DNA of 36,169 bases from a virus: IMG/VR virus record IMGVR_UViG_3300042731_008311, positions 1 to 36,169 of that record. One strand, given 5' to 3'. Each line of letters begins with the position of its first letter. Positions within the stretch are counted from its first letter, which is position 1. The position numbers were made by a program, and so were the translations under genes. This document shows positions 1 to 7,639 of the stretch, piece by piece. A model generated the notes under the pieces. That model was not told the origin of the DNA and did no database searches. It saw only the letters and a program-made list of their open reading frames with translations.

Positions 1-236
1 TCGATCTGAGTGCCATCCAGGCCCAATTCAGCCAGACGGTTCGTAACAGCATCGACGGGCGGAGCGGCGGTGGCAGTCGCGGCACCAGCAGCGGCAGTGG
101 TTGCGGCTGCGGCGGGCGGTGTTGCCTCTACCGGCTTCGTGGGCTCTGCCGCAACGGGCGGCTTTACCTCGGTCGGTGTCTCCGGCTTGACTTCCGGGGT
201 TTCGGGTGTCTTGGCAGCGTCATCTTTCTCGGTCAT
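1..236 (-). CDS. Ala/Pro/Thr-rich protein, N-terminal part (cut by window edge)
   Basis: Seventy-eight codons are visible, starting at the ATG at 234-236 and running off the left edge. The start overlaps the stop of the upstream purA-like gene as ATGA, which suggests translational coupling. The first 60 residues are low complexity: acidic at the start (MTEKDDAAK), then Pro/Glu/Lys repeats such as TPETPEVKPETPTEVKP, then an Ala/Thr run. After that comes a more ordered stretch, PPVDAVTNRLAELGLDG. It looks like a disordered N-terminal tail leading into a folded domain outside the window. I recognise no family. The reading frame on the opposite strand is equally open because of the GC-rich repeats, but the ATGA junction and the direction of neighbours favour this strand. 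Confidence 0.7.
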   Translation of the reverse strand, partial: MTEKDDAAKTPETPEVKPETPTEVKPPVAAEPTKPVEATPPAAAATTAAAGAATATAAPPVDAVTNRLAELGLDGTQI

Positions 237-1612
237 GCTACATCCTTCATCAATTTGTCTTGTTCAGCGGGGCCGAACGAAACTAGGTGAACTGGAACGC
301 CCAACTTGTCACGCAATTCACGATCACACAAACGGTACTGTTCCTCCATCGAGTCGGGCAGGTCGATTGAGTAAACTTCGGGCTTGCAATCGAACAGCGA
401 AGAGCAAAGCCCTCGTTGGTAATCTGGCTGTCGTGCCGGATCACCGCTGAAGATTCTAATACGATGGGAATTGTGAAAATAATTCCTATCGATTTCGCCG
501 TAATTGTTGCAAACTTTCCACACACCGTTCTGTGATATCTGGTCGAACCAACTGATGGCCAACCCGTCGATAGTATCCCGGCCTCCACAGGCATCGATCG
601 CATATCGAAGCAAGACAAAATCGAGAGGTCCGACTCTGATCTTACCTTGATAACGATTCTCTTCCTTATGGCTACCCGGAAGTAAATCATCATTCATTGT
701 TGGATCGGCAGTCGGCATCGGCCCTGCACCATGTCTCACTGTGTAAGCCCGATGGACCCCGATTGTGGTTAGTTCTCCATCAAATCCAGCATCGACCAGC
801 ATCCGGTGCGTGAAATTCGGCAAAGTGCGGATCGCACTCACATGGGGGTGAAACCCATAGCGGTTATCCGTCAAAATGCCATGTGAACTCTCCACGATCG
901 CTACGCCGTTCCTCTTGAGAATCTCCCGCTCCATATAATCGGGATCAACTATGTTGAGGGCACGACCGCTTTCGAGGAATCGTTCAACGTTGTGGTCAAG
1001 GAATCCAGGGTCCTCTAACAATTGCATTTCCTCTTCGACGATGGCGAGATCATCTGGGAGAAACACAGAATCGGACACCAGTTTCCTCAATTCTTCGATC
1101 TGACGATCACGAATCTTAGCAAGTTCGGCCCTCAGATCTCGACGCAGATCACCCACCCGGATTATCTCTTCCGGGTGCTTCACTGAATCGCGGAAGGCTT
1201 CACCGACTCCGGTTCCAATCGTTCCACGAGGATTGTCGCCTAGGGCGACTTCCTTTAGACGGGAAGCGACACCATGGTATGGTGTTGCGACCAACGCTGT
1301 TTCATCGGCTGTGAGAAGGTCGAAAGCGTTAGTCACTCCACAGTATCTTAGTCCGTCTGCTTCGTTCAGCAGTCCTTCGGGGCTTACGATCATTCGAGGC
1401 GTGATATGTGTTTTCACCCCCTCAAAAGTGCCGCAACCCCATTGGCTAAATGCGAAGTCGTACCTCTTGGTCGAGACTCCGTGGCTCCCTTGAGCACCGC
1501 CTACTTTAATTATCGTATGTGCCCGATGTTGGCAGGATAGCTTGTGGACTATCCCACCCTTTCCCCCATCGCCGGGGCCTAAATCGAACACGATGATTAC
1601 TTTAGTAGACAC
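233..1612 (-). CDS. purA: adenylosuccinate synthetase-like protein (PurA superfamily)
   Basis: 459 aa, starting at GTG with TAAGGGT upstream. PurA joins IMP and aspartate using GTP to make adenylosuccinate. Visible motifs: a GTP-binding loop GDGGKGG (residues 14-20, versus GDEGKGK in E. coli) that keeps the catalytic Asp; GGAQGSHG (38-45), where His44 aligns with the catalytic His of GGHNAGHT; SQWGCGTF (56-63); and GTIGTGVGEA (130-139), matching the GTTGRGIGPA region. The version of these motifs resembles a divergent PurA-like branch rather than housekeeping PurA. Phage PurZ enzymes, which make the 2-aminoadenine precursor, usually lack the Asp that is kept here, as far as I recall, so I do not call it PurZ. 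A purB gene at 11.4-12.7 kb supports a purine role. Substrate (IMP, dGMP or another purine) is not proven. Confidence 0.85.
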   Translation of the reverse strand: MSTKVIIVFDLGPGDGGKGGIVHKLSCQHRAHTIIKVGGAQGSHGVSTKRYDFAFSQWGCGTFEGVKTHITPRMIVSPEGLLNEADGLRYCGVTNAFDLLTADETALVATPYHGVASRLKEVALGDNPRGTIGTGVGEAFRDSVKHPEEIIRVGDLRRDLRAELAKIRDRQIEELRKLVSDSVFLPDDLAIVEEEMQLLEDPGFLDHNVERFLESGRALNIVDPDYMEREILKRNGVAIVESSHGILTDNRYGFHPHVSAIRTLPNFTHRMLVDAGFDGELTTIGVHRAYTVRHGAGPMPTADPTMNDDLLPGSHKEENRYQGKIRVGPLDFVLLRYAIDACGGRDTIDGLAISWFDQISQNGVWKVCNNYGEIDRNYFHNSHRIRIFSGDPARQPDYQRGLCSSLFDCKPEVYSIDLPDSMEEQYRLCDRELRDKLGVPVHLVSFGPAEQDKLMKDVA

Positions 1613-1642
1613 AGATCGACCCTTAGAGGTTCGTGCTGGCGT

Positions 1643-2803
1643 TTACAGCCAGTCGTCTTCTTCCTTCTCGCCGCCAGCCACGTAGTCGGTGACGCTCTCA
1701 CGCAATGCGTCGGTATCCGACTCACCGGCCCGCTGAGACGGCCAGAGGTTCTCGTCCTTCCAGACGTCCGGTTTGCCGTCGAACAGATCGCCCTTCATCG
1801 GGCGTTTCTCGAAATTTGGCAACTGCGATTGGGCACCAATCGGAATATCCACCATCGTCTCGGCGGTCCGCTTGGCCTGCGATTCATTCATGTTGCCGAT
1901 CTTCTGCAAGAACGCGGCGACGTCGTTGAGTAGCAGCGTACCCTCGGTCAGACCGATGATCGCAGCTTGGACGTGCGGCAGGTACTCGGTGTCGGGCAGA
2001 TTCACAACGCGGTTCTTACCGACTTGGCTGACCCAATAGCTGCGGGCCTGACCTTCAACGAGCAGCACGAAGGCGTGGGCACGATCCAGTAGGCTGCTGA
2101 AGATGTCACTGAGGTCGAACGTGCCGCCCTTCTTGAGTTGGTGGCCGTTCTCTTCCAGCTTCTCCCACACCTTGTCGCCGAAGACCTTCTCCAACTCATT
2201 CGGGCCGACACGTCCGTGGGTGGGAGCATCGGTCACGGTGAAGTCGTAGCCTTTGAGGCCGATCCGGTTGATGTAGTGGCGACAGAAGTAAGCCCCGGCG
2301 AAGATGCCAAATTCGGGGTCTTCCTCGCCGTCGCCGCCATTCTTCTCCGGGACCATCAGCGTCAGTTGCTTGACGATCTTGTCGGCCTGCATCTCGAATT
2401 GCGGGCGGCACAGGGCGAACTGATCGGCGTAGACATCGCCGAAAATACCGGTCGCGACGTGCGGGTCGTAGCCTTCCAGGACCTTGGCGAACGATTCGAA
2501 GGCATCCGGAAGGACTCGCATTGCGACGTCCACGTTGCCGCCCATACTGCCGGTCGTATCGACGCGGGTTTCGATGGGCATTGGACAGCCGACGAGCATT
2601 TCCCATTTGCCATCGCTTCGTTCTTCGACGCGGGGTAGGGACAGTCTGATGACACCGAATCCAGCCGGATCTACGAGCGGTTCGAGCTTTCCGGTGGATT
2701 TGGCTTTCTGTTCGGCTCGACGAGTGACGGCTCGGTCACTGGTGACGCCTTCGGCGGCTCTTGCAGACGAGTAGAGGGACCGGGTGAAAACGGTCTTTCC
2801 CAT
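1643..2803 (-). CDS. von Willebrand factor A domain protein
   Basis: 386 aa with AAAGGATTGACAC before the ATG. A metal-ion-dependent adhesion site is visible: DTTGSMGG at residues 82-89 (DxTxS motif) and VTDAPTHG at 191-198, the usual third MIDAS segment, with an acidic stretch between them. vWA domains bind protein partners through a divalent metal. The N-terminus (1-60) is basic and probably flexible; the C-terminus (about 345-386) is charged and ends in EKEEDDWL. No signal peptide or membrane segment is seen, so it should act in the host cytoplasm or in the virion. It precedes the purA-like gene by 30 bp and follows the kinase-like gene by 11 bp, suggesting one operon. Its partner is unknown. 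Confidence 0.75.
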   Translation of the reverse strand: MGKTVFTRSLYSSARAAEGVTSDRAVTRRAEQKAKSTGKLEPLVDPAGFGVIRLSLPRVEERSDGKWEMLVGCPMPIETRVDTTGSMGGNVDVAMRVLPDAFESFAKVLEGYDPHVATGIFGDVYADQFALCRPQFEMQADKIVKQLTLMVPEKNGGDGEEDPEFGIFAGAYFCRHYINRIGLKGYDFTVTDAPTHGRVGPNELEKVFGDKVWEKLEENGHQLKKGGTFDLSDIFSSLLDRAHAFVLLVEGQARSYWVSQVGKNRVVNLPDTEYLPHVQAAIIGLTEGTLLLNDVAAFLQKIGNMNESQAKRTAETMVDIPIGAQSQLPNFEKRPMKGDLFDGKPDVWKDENLWPSQRAGESDTDALRESVTDYVAGGEKEEDDWL

Positions 2804-2814
2804 GTGTCAATCCT

Positions 2815-3639
2815 TTACAATCTAGAAGTGGTGAAATGATGGAACCCGGCTTTCCAGTGTTCAATCTCCGGGTCGTTGCAAAGCTGGTCAACAATTCCGT
2901 AGAATGCCTGATGTGCCTTGCTCGCAGCAGACATCCCTTCGCTGGCCAGAGACTGCAAAAGCCTTGTGTAAGGCAAGTCCGCGTCGTTCGTCATAGCGAG
3001 GTCAAGATCGCCACCAACTGCCTTTATCGCCAATTGGGCAGCGAGCTTGATCTCTTCGCGAACGATCATTGACGGAACTGGTCCTTCATGAACAGTCATA
3101 CCCGACCAATCGAAGATCACAACATAGTGTTGATCCGGGTGAATCAGCACGTTGTTTCCGGTGATGTTGTGAACTTGAATACGGTTGTCATGTGCGAAAG
3201 AGATTGTTTTGATCAGCTTACCAAGAATCCATGCACTGGTCTGCAGATCGACACGAAGTCCATCCTTCCAGATCTTGAGTAAGGGAATGACGCCATTGAG
3301 TTCCAGGATCTCACGGAATCGGAGAATATTGACTTGCCTAGAACCTTGACCGTCGAAGATGAAGCTGTCAGTTAACTCCGGGAACCCTAGGTCATAATTC
3401 AGGGCACCCTCGTGACCAGCTTCCTTATATCGCCTCTCCACGTCGTCAGACGCCTCTTTGAGGGTCCGGAGAGCCCAACCGTTACGAGACAATTCGGAGT
3501 TCCTACTGGCATCCGTGGCGATCTGGAATAGCATTTCCCGACCACGTTCATCGGTGCAGCTTCGGAGGCGATAGCGATCATTCCCCGCTACTAGGCCACC
3601 GACATCGTAAGAACCATTCTTGCCGTCAACGATTGTCAT
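2815..3639 (-). CDS. protein kinase-like fold protein, probably catalytically degenerate
   Basis: 274 aa; AAGGAG lies before the ATG. The segment VHNITGNNVLI (156-166) followed by VVIFDWSGM (173-181) has the spacing of the kinase catalytic loop (HxDxxxxN) and the DFG segment. The metal-binding Asn and the DFG-type Asp (D177) are present, but the catalytic Asp position appears to be Asn158. It may therefore be a pseudokinase or an atypical kinase. The upstream part includes an acidic region (60-100), and the C-terminal 90 residues are helical in composition. It sits in an operon with the vWA gene, and the two may work together. I assign the fold from motif spacing only, and a different fold is possible. 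Confidence 0.5.
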   Translation of the reverse strand: MTIVDGKNGSYDVGGLVAGNDRYRLRSCTDERGREMLFQIATDASRNSELSRNGWALRTLKEASDDVERRYKEAGHEGALNYDLGFPELTDSFIFDGQGSRQVNILRFREILELNGVIPLLKIWKDGLRVDLQTSAWILGKLIKTISFAHDNRIQVHNITGNNVLIHPDQHYVVIFDWSGMTVHEGPVPSMIVREEIKLAAQLAIKAVGGDLDLAMTNDADLPYTRLLQSLASEGMSAASKAHQAFYGIVDQLCNDPEIEHWKAGFHHFTTSRL

Positions 3640-3705
3640 TGAGTAGTCTCCTTGTATCGTTGAAATACAGGGAGGCGACGCAGAATAATTCCCCCATTAA
3701 ACAGC

Positions 3706-3737
3706 GATGGCCGGAACCCATAGGAGTCCCGGCCATC
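3706..3737 (-). terminator. intrinsic-type hairpin between small ORF and kinase-like gene
   Basis: Perfect inverted repeat GATGGCCGG/CCGGCCATC (10 bp if the flanking C-G pair is counted) with a 14-nt loop. It lies downstream of the 3760-3909 gene, and on the minus strand the stem is followed by CTGTTT. Only a weak U-tract is present. Confidence 0.6.
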
Positions 3738-3759
3738 GAGTTGGTTTCGGTTTGTCCCG

Positions 3760-3909
3760 CTACCTCTTGTCTTTTACCTCAGAATCGACCTTGATGCGAC
3801 GTAGGGCTTCCTCAAGAAGGGCATCGAAGTTGGTGCGTTTTGGGTCCCGTGAAGACTGAACCCAAACGCTTTCTTTCCACGGAGCTTTTGACTTCTGATC
3901 TTCTGCCAT
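3760..3909 (-). CDS. small hypothetical protein, 49 aa
   Basis: I choose the ATG at 3907-3909 (MAEDQKSKAPWKE...), giving 49 residues ending VDSEVKDKR. The open frame extends to an ATG at 3975, but that would overlap the end of the metalloprotease gene and lacks a ribosome site. A TATATAAA box at 3931-3938 places a likely transcription start between the two candidates and so supports the shorter form. The protein is charged and helical in its second half (FDALLEEALRRIKVD). No strong Shine-Dalgarno is visible. Function is unknown. A strong hairpin (3706-3737) follows it, so it may be its own transcription unit. Confidence 0.5.
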   Translation of the reverse strand: MAEDQKSKAPWKESVWVQSSRDPKRTNFDALLEEALRRIKVDSEVKDKR

Positions 3910-3930
3910 GGCACTAGCATCGGTGTAGCT

Positions 3931-3938
3931 TTTATATA
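3931..3938 (-). promoter_or_regulatory. T4-late-like promoter box TATATAAA
   Basis: TATATAAA on the minus strand resembles the T4 late consensus TATAAATA. It lies about 20 nt upstream of the chosen start of the 49-aa ORF. No factor gene supporting late-type transcription is visible in this window, so the assignment is by resemblance only. Confidence 0.35.
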
Positions 3939-3958
3939 CTATGTTTGTGCTAGCAAGG

Positions 3959-5026
3959 TTACACCTTGGGCTCAAACTTGTACTTCAAGCTTCCCGGTTC
4001 GCCAGTCCACACAGGAGTATGTTCCACGTTCTCGGCGACCACAGTCCCATTAATCCGGACTCGGCCATCATCCAGGACTTCCCCTTCGATCTCACCCTCG
4101 ATCTTAGTCTTGGGGGTCGGTGGCGGATCAGGGTCGTCAATCGGCACCGGTTCTCCACCATACTGCCGAATGAGTTGAGGCCAACTCGGATCTCGCGGAC
4201 GGTCGTAAGGAGCTTCACCCGTCGAATACCCAACGAAGGGGTACTTCGGGCGGTAGCTCATAATTCCACGGTGCGAGTTCTGGTTCGTAAAGGTGTGGGG
4301 CAAGTCATGATTGTGCCCGGCCTCGTGGGCCAAGAGCATCGCACAGGGATGTAAACTCGGCCTGTACCCACTGTCGATGTGATGATTCACGTGATCACCA
4401 CATGTACCATCGTTGAACCACGCCACCCCGATTGTACTTCCGGGGATCGGCACGGACTTGATGTGGATGTTGTGTTGCCCATTCGGTCCATCGGTTTTCT
4501 CGATGTGGGCACATCCAACCAGCCGGTACGTCTCGTTGACCAGATCCATGGCGACATCCAGCATCGGCTTCCCGGACCACATGTCGAAGACCTGTTCCCT
4601 GGACCATCTCCAGACGCGGGACGTCACGATTTGCTCCAACTCTTCGTCGGAAACCGGACGCTTGTAGTGGTCCGGGAAGGTGTCCCGCTCAAGGAAGTAC
4701 GTGCATGCATGGTTGTTCGGATATTGCTCATAACAGCCCGCTGGCCAACTGCCGCTTCCCGTCGCTTCCATCCTCTTGTGGGCTTCGATCAACCACCCAC
4801 ATTGTTCGGTTGGGAAACCAAGGAAATTGGATAGTTTTTCCGGATCGTCGTATTTCGCAATCTCCTCGTCGTAAATGTCGGGGTGAATGCAAAACCGATT
4901 CTCCGTAACAAGCGTCGCCGTCGTCGGATCAACTAAGGCAGCCGCGTCCGGGATATCGTCAACTGGCACATTGGGCATATGCCCAAAAGCCTTAAGCAAT
5001 TGGGCATCTGTTTGAACAACCGTCAT
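3959..5026 (-). CDS. metzincin-type zinc metalloprotease with C-terminal module
   Basis: 355 aa. The zinc motif HEAGHNHDLPH (234-244) fits HExxHxxxxxH of metzincins, with Asp where Gly is usual, and GIMSYRP (254-260) supplies the Met-turn. Preceding features such as DHVNHHIDSG (211-220) may help bind metal or substrate. There is no signal peptide. After a Pro-rich linker (DDPDPPPTPK), the last 50 residues form a module that is nearly the same (43 of 50 identical by my count) in the adjacent peptidase-like gene at 5038-6420. I infer that both enzymes are attached to the same structure through this module, for example the virion. The likely role is cleavage of a host surface or phage structural protein; the substrate is unknown. 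Confidence 0.8.
   Translation of the reverse strand: MTVVQTDAQLLKAFGHMPNVPVDDIPDAAALVDPTTATLVTENRFCIHPDIYDEEIAKYDDPEKLSNFLGFPTEQCGWLIEAHKRMEATGSGSWPAGCYEQYPNNHACTYFLERDTFPDHYKRPVSDEELEQIVTSRVWRWSREQVFDMWSGKPMLDVAMDLVNETYRLVGCAHIEKTDGPNGQHNIHIKSVPIPGSTIGVAWFNDGTCGDHVNHHIDSGYRPSLHPCAMLLAHEAGHNHDLPHTFTNQNSHRGIMSYRPKYPFVGYSTGEAPYDRPRDPSWPQLIRQYGGEPVPIDDPDPPPTPKTKIEGEIEGEVLDDGRVRINGTVVAENVEHTPVWTGEPGSLKYKFEPKV
3962..4111 (-). repeat. C-terminal module copy A (50 codons)
   Basis: Encodes the KIEGEIEGEV...FEPKV segment. Its DNA and protein closely match copy B at 5041-5190, which indicates duplication or domain shuffling between the two neighbouring genes. Confidence 0.85.
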
Positions 5027-5037
5027 GGGTAAAGGCC

Positions 5038-6420
5038 CTAGAGTTTAGGAACGAACTTGTACTTCAGGCTTCCTGGCTCGCCGGTCCAGACGGGCGTATG
5101 CTCGACGTTCTCGGCGGTCAAAATCCCATTGATCCGAACGCGACCATCGGGCAGCACTTCACCTTCGATCTCGCCTTCGATTTTGGTTTCATCGGGTGGC
5201 GGCGGCGGAGCATCACCAGGGATGCCCTTCATCTTCGGCAGGTACACGTACCCGTCACTGAAGTACCGAAGCTGGTTCTGGGCACCCATAATCCAGGCAC
5301 CCTGGGGCTTCGGCCCGAATAGTTGAGTCAGCGAATCACGCTTGTCTTTGGGCATCTGCTGTGCATCAGCCCAAGAATAAACGTTGCCCGCGTCGTCGTG
5401 TCCGTAGCACCACAGATTGTCGGGAGTCGCACCGCTCCAGTTCCCCCATGTTTGATGATTCGCACAGGGGAAATTGGTCTGGCTGAAGTTGTACCCCTTG
5501 TCCTTGTAGAACTTGAGGGTATGTTCGTCCCAACGACCGCCGAACATTGTCTGAGCATGACCACCAATTCGGCGAACCCGATCCACGCCATTGCCAGTGT
5601 AGTTACTGCCATGGTGGACTTGGCCCTGGGCACGGATGACTTGCTTCAGAGCATCAACTCCGCCGCTGTATTCCGTGATGGCTCCTTGCTCGAAGAACCA
5701 CTCTTGGGCTGCGACGAAATTGATGAAGTCGTCCGGTTGTCGGCGGCACCACGTGCTGACAGTGAGGTCTTCGCTCTCTTGCTCGTCATCGTAGTCCAAC
5801 GGGCCGGTTTCCGGAAGCTCTTCGCGAGTGTACTGTCGTGCAAAGGCGTAGCCGTACTGGCGAGTGACGGAAGCGTGGGCTCCCATATACCAGCCAGCAC
5901 CGCAATAGCCTCTGAACATGTATGCCCACATCGCGATCAAATAGAGCATGATCTCGCGATTGGCAGGGTCCATGGCCCTGGAGCCGATGAGACCCTGCAT
6001 CATTTCGACGCCGGATGCACCCACGCAGTTGCCGCTGTTCTGGAGGAACTCGAACAACCAATCGGGTGCATCCGGAAATTTGTCACGAGCCCACGCGATG
6101 AACGCATCGACGGAGGCGACATAGCCAAGCTCAGTGTCTGCCTTCAAGGTGAGAGAGTCGTAAACCATCTCGAACTTGTAGGAGTCCTTACCGGCGATGT
6201 CAGCGAATTCACGGCGATACCAATTCGCAGCGTTGCCGAGCGGGCTGTAATCCATCTCGACCGTGCCATCCATATTGACATGACGGTCGAGAAACACTCC
6301 ATTGAAACCACCACCGTAGGCGTTTTCCCAGATGGTTGGCTTATTAGCATCATCATCCAAAATGATCAGATCAATCCGTTGATCCGGGATGATATCTGCA
6401 AAGCGACATTCAGCCTTCAC
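5038..6420 (-). CDS. papain-like cysteine peptidase-like protein with C-terminal module
   Basis: 460 aa; AGGAG lies 12 nt before the ATG. Candidate catalytic residues in papain order: Gln127 and Cys132 in QNSGNCVGAS, His288 in IGGHAQTMFGG, and an Asn in NHQTWGNW (321-328). Spacing is plausible for the papain fold with insertions (an acidic loop at about 208-220). No signal peptide is present. The Pro-rich linker DAPPPPPDE (near residue 405) leads to the 50-residue module shared with the upstream metalloprotease gene, whose coding region follows after 11 bp. Being next to a metzincin with the same tail suggests two hydrolases delivered together, perhaps as virion-associated enzymes that attack the host envelope. 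It could instead be an amidase of the same fold; I infer the class from motif order alone. Confidence 0.6.
   Translation of the reverse strand: MKAECRFADIIPDQRIDLIILDDDANKPTIWENAYGGGFNGVFLDRHVNMDGTVEMDYSPLGNAANWYRREFADIAGKDSYKFEMVYDSLTLKADTELGYVASVDAFIAWARDKFPDAPDWLFEFLQNSGNCVGASGVEMMQGLIGSRAMDPANREIMLYLIAMWAYMFRGYCGAGWYMGAHASVTRQYGYAFARQYTREELPETGPLDYDDEQESEDLTVSTWCRRQPDDFINFVAAQEWFFEQGAITEYSGGVDALKQVIRAQGQVHHGSNYTGNGVDRVRRIGGHAQTMFGGRWDEHTLKFYKDKGYNFSQTNFPCANHQTWGNWSGATPDNLWCYGHDDAGNVYSWADAQQMPKDKRDSLTQLFGPKPQGAWIMGAQNQLRYFSDGYVYLPKMKGIPGDAPPPPPDETKIEGEIEGEVLPDGRVRINGILTAENVEHTPVWTGEPGSLKYKFVPKL
5041..5190 (-). repeat. C-terminal module copy B (50 codons)
   Basis: Encodes TKIEGEIEGEV...FVPKL. 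It differs from copy A at about 7 of 50 residues, mostly around the central GTVVA/GILTA position and the final residues. Confidence 0.85.
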
Positions 6421-6461
6421 AGCATCGCTCCTATGTTGGTGTCAGGTGGTTGTGGAAACGG

Positions 6462-7124
6462 CTACGGGTTGATCAACTCCAAGATCATCTTGATGATCTG
6501 GATGATCAACTCGATCCATATTGGGTCGAGATTTTGCCCGTTTTCGAGGCCGTCAGCCGCGTCCGTCAAACACGCGGCGAAGTCTGCCGCTGTCGTATCG
6601 GACGTAGCCGCCACCTTCGCCAATTCGTCGGACATCAAAGACGTTACTGGCGTCCAAGCCGCCACCGCGTCCTGCCTGTCGAGCACTTGTTTTTCGGCGG
6701 TCTTGACGAGCGTAGCGATCAATTGGTAGTCCGTCAAGCCATTGTCCAAGATTGCTTGACTCAACTGATTGTACAAGGCTGAAAGGACTGCCTGCGTTTC
6801 CTGCTTCTTTGGGTCGTGCGGTCCGGGTCCGGAATCCTTGACTGATGCCGCCGCTGCTTTGAACTTTTTTGCCCGCTCGTTCAGTTCCGGATCGGGAGGA
6901 TCTGGAGGATCAGGGACGTTGGGCTGAACAAGTACCAAAGGGGCCAGGGTGATGACTGCTCCGTCAACGGTCAGCACATACTGGCCGTCGCCAACGTTCG
7001 TCAGGTCCAAGGCCCTGACCACTTTCGGTTCGTCATTCTTATTCGGCGTTTGTGCCTCACCAACACTGATGAGGTTTGCAACAAGGCAGAAGGCCGCCAT
7101 TGCTGCGAAGATCTTACCTTTCAT
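6462..7124 (-). CDS. secreted protein with signal peptide, function unknown
   Basis: 220 aa. I start at the ATG at 7122-7124, which has AAGGGAGA upstream and begins a clear signal peptide, MKGKIFAAMAAFCLVANLISVGEA, with cleavage likely near residue 24. A beta-like segment follows (VRALDLTNVGDGQYVLTVDGAVITLAP without interruption), then a Pro-Asp linker (PDPPDPPDPE), then a helical C-terminal domain of about 130 residues ending in a hydrophobic stretch (WIELIIQIIKMILELINP), possibly amphipathic or membrane-interacting. It should be exported to the periplasm or envelope. The two peptidase-like genes downstream suggest a role at the cell envelope. I recognise no family. Confidence 0.7.
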   Translation of the reverse strand: MKGKIFAAMAAFCLVANLISVGEAQTPNKNDEPKVVRALDLTNVGDGQYVLTVDGAVITLAPLVLVQPNVPDPPDPPDPELNERAKKFKAAAASVKDSGPGPHDPKKQETQAVLSALYNQLSQAILDNGLTDYQLIATLVKTAEKQVLDRQDAVAAWTPVTSLMSDELAKVAATSDTTAADFAACLTDAADGLENGQNLDPIWIELIIQIIKMILELINP

Positions 7125-7150
7125 AGGACTCTCCCTTTGCCTTTCGGCGA

Positions 7151-7588
7151 TCAAGAAACGGGGTGGAACTGTTCTTTGAGCGATTCTGCCCTCTTTGCGA
7201 TCGCTTCTTCGTCACAATCGCAAAATTGGGTCTTAAGATTTTCGATATGCCTTTCATCCGGGACGCCCCACACATCATTGTTGGAATGGAGGCGGAGTCG
7301 CGGACTATTCAACATATCCCGCAGATCATCGTTGCTGTCGAAAACAGCAACACCGAATATTTTGAGCGTATCCTGGGCCTGCTGCAAACTAAATCCCTTG
7401 ACGCCAATGGAATAGAATTCCTCAAGGAGACCTACAGCAAGGTCAAGATCGTGTTCGTCGGTCACATCATCTTCCTCAGAGTCAGCTTCAGACGGAGCGG
7501 CAAACAGCTTGCGAACTTCACGGCGTTTTTCATTATCGAAGCCGCCAGTGACGAGATGAAGGTACGCTTCTTTTGGTTTCAGTGCCAT
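7151..7588 (-). CDS. hypothetical acidic protein, 145 aa
   Basis: The ATG at 7588 has GGAGGAA upstream, a good ribosome site. The N-terminus (MALKPKEAYLHLVTGGFDNEKR) is ordered, followed by an acidic linker (SEADSEEDDVTDEHD, about 34-48), then a helical domain with GVKGFSLQQAQDTLKIFGVAVFD and a second segment, NDVWGVPDERHIENL. Its stop lies 26 bp before the next gene, the secreted protein. I recognise no domain. It fits a small regulatory or adaptor protein, but nothing in the sequence decides this. Confidence 0.65.
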   Translation of the reverse strand: MALKPKEAYLHLVTGGFDNEKRREVRKLFAAPSEADSEEDDVTDEHDLDLAVGLLEEFYSIGVKGFSLQQAQDTLKIFGVAVFDSNDDLRDMLNSPRLRLHSNNDVWGVPDERHIENLKTQFCDCDEEAIAKRAESLKEQFHPVS

Positions 7589-7639
7589 GGTATCGAATTC
7601 CTCCAGGCACTATCTACTCTGAATAACTTTGCTAGATCT

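Noticed and set aside
10-450. Ala/Gly-rich 146-aa frame on the plus strand
   Set aside because: It spans the ATGA junction of two minus-strand genes and is a shadow of the Pro/Ala repeat region.
233-1612. Calling the PurA-like gene PurZ (2-aminoadenine pathway)
   Set aside because: The catalytic Asp in GDGGKGG is kept, and no other Z-genome gene is in the window.
5323-6729. 468-aa open frame on the plus strand
   Set aside because: Antisense to the peptidase-like gene, with atypical composition; the minus-strand product has coherent motifs and a good ribosome site.
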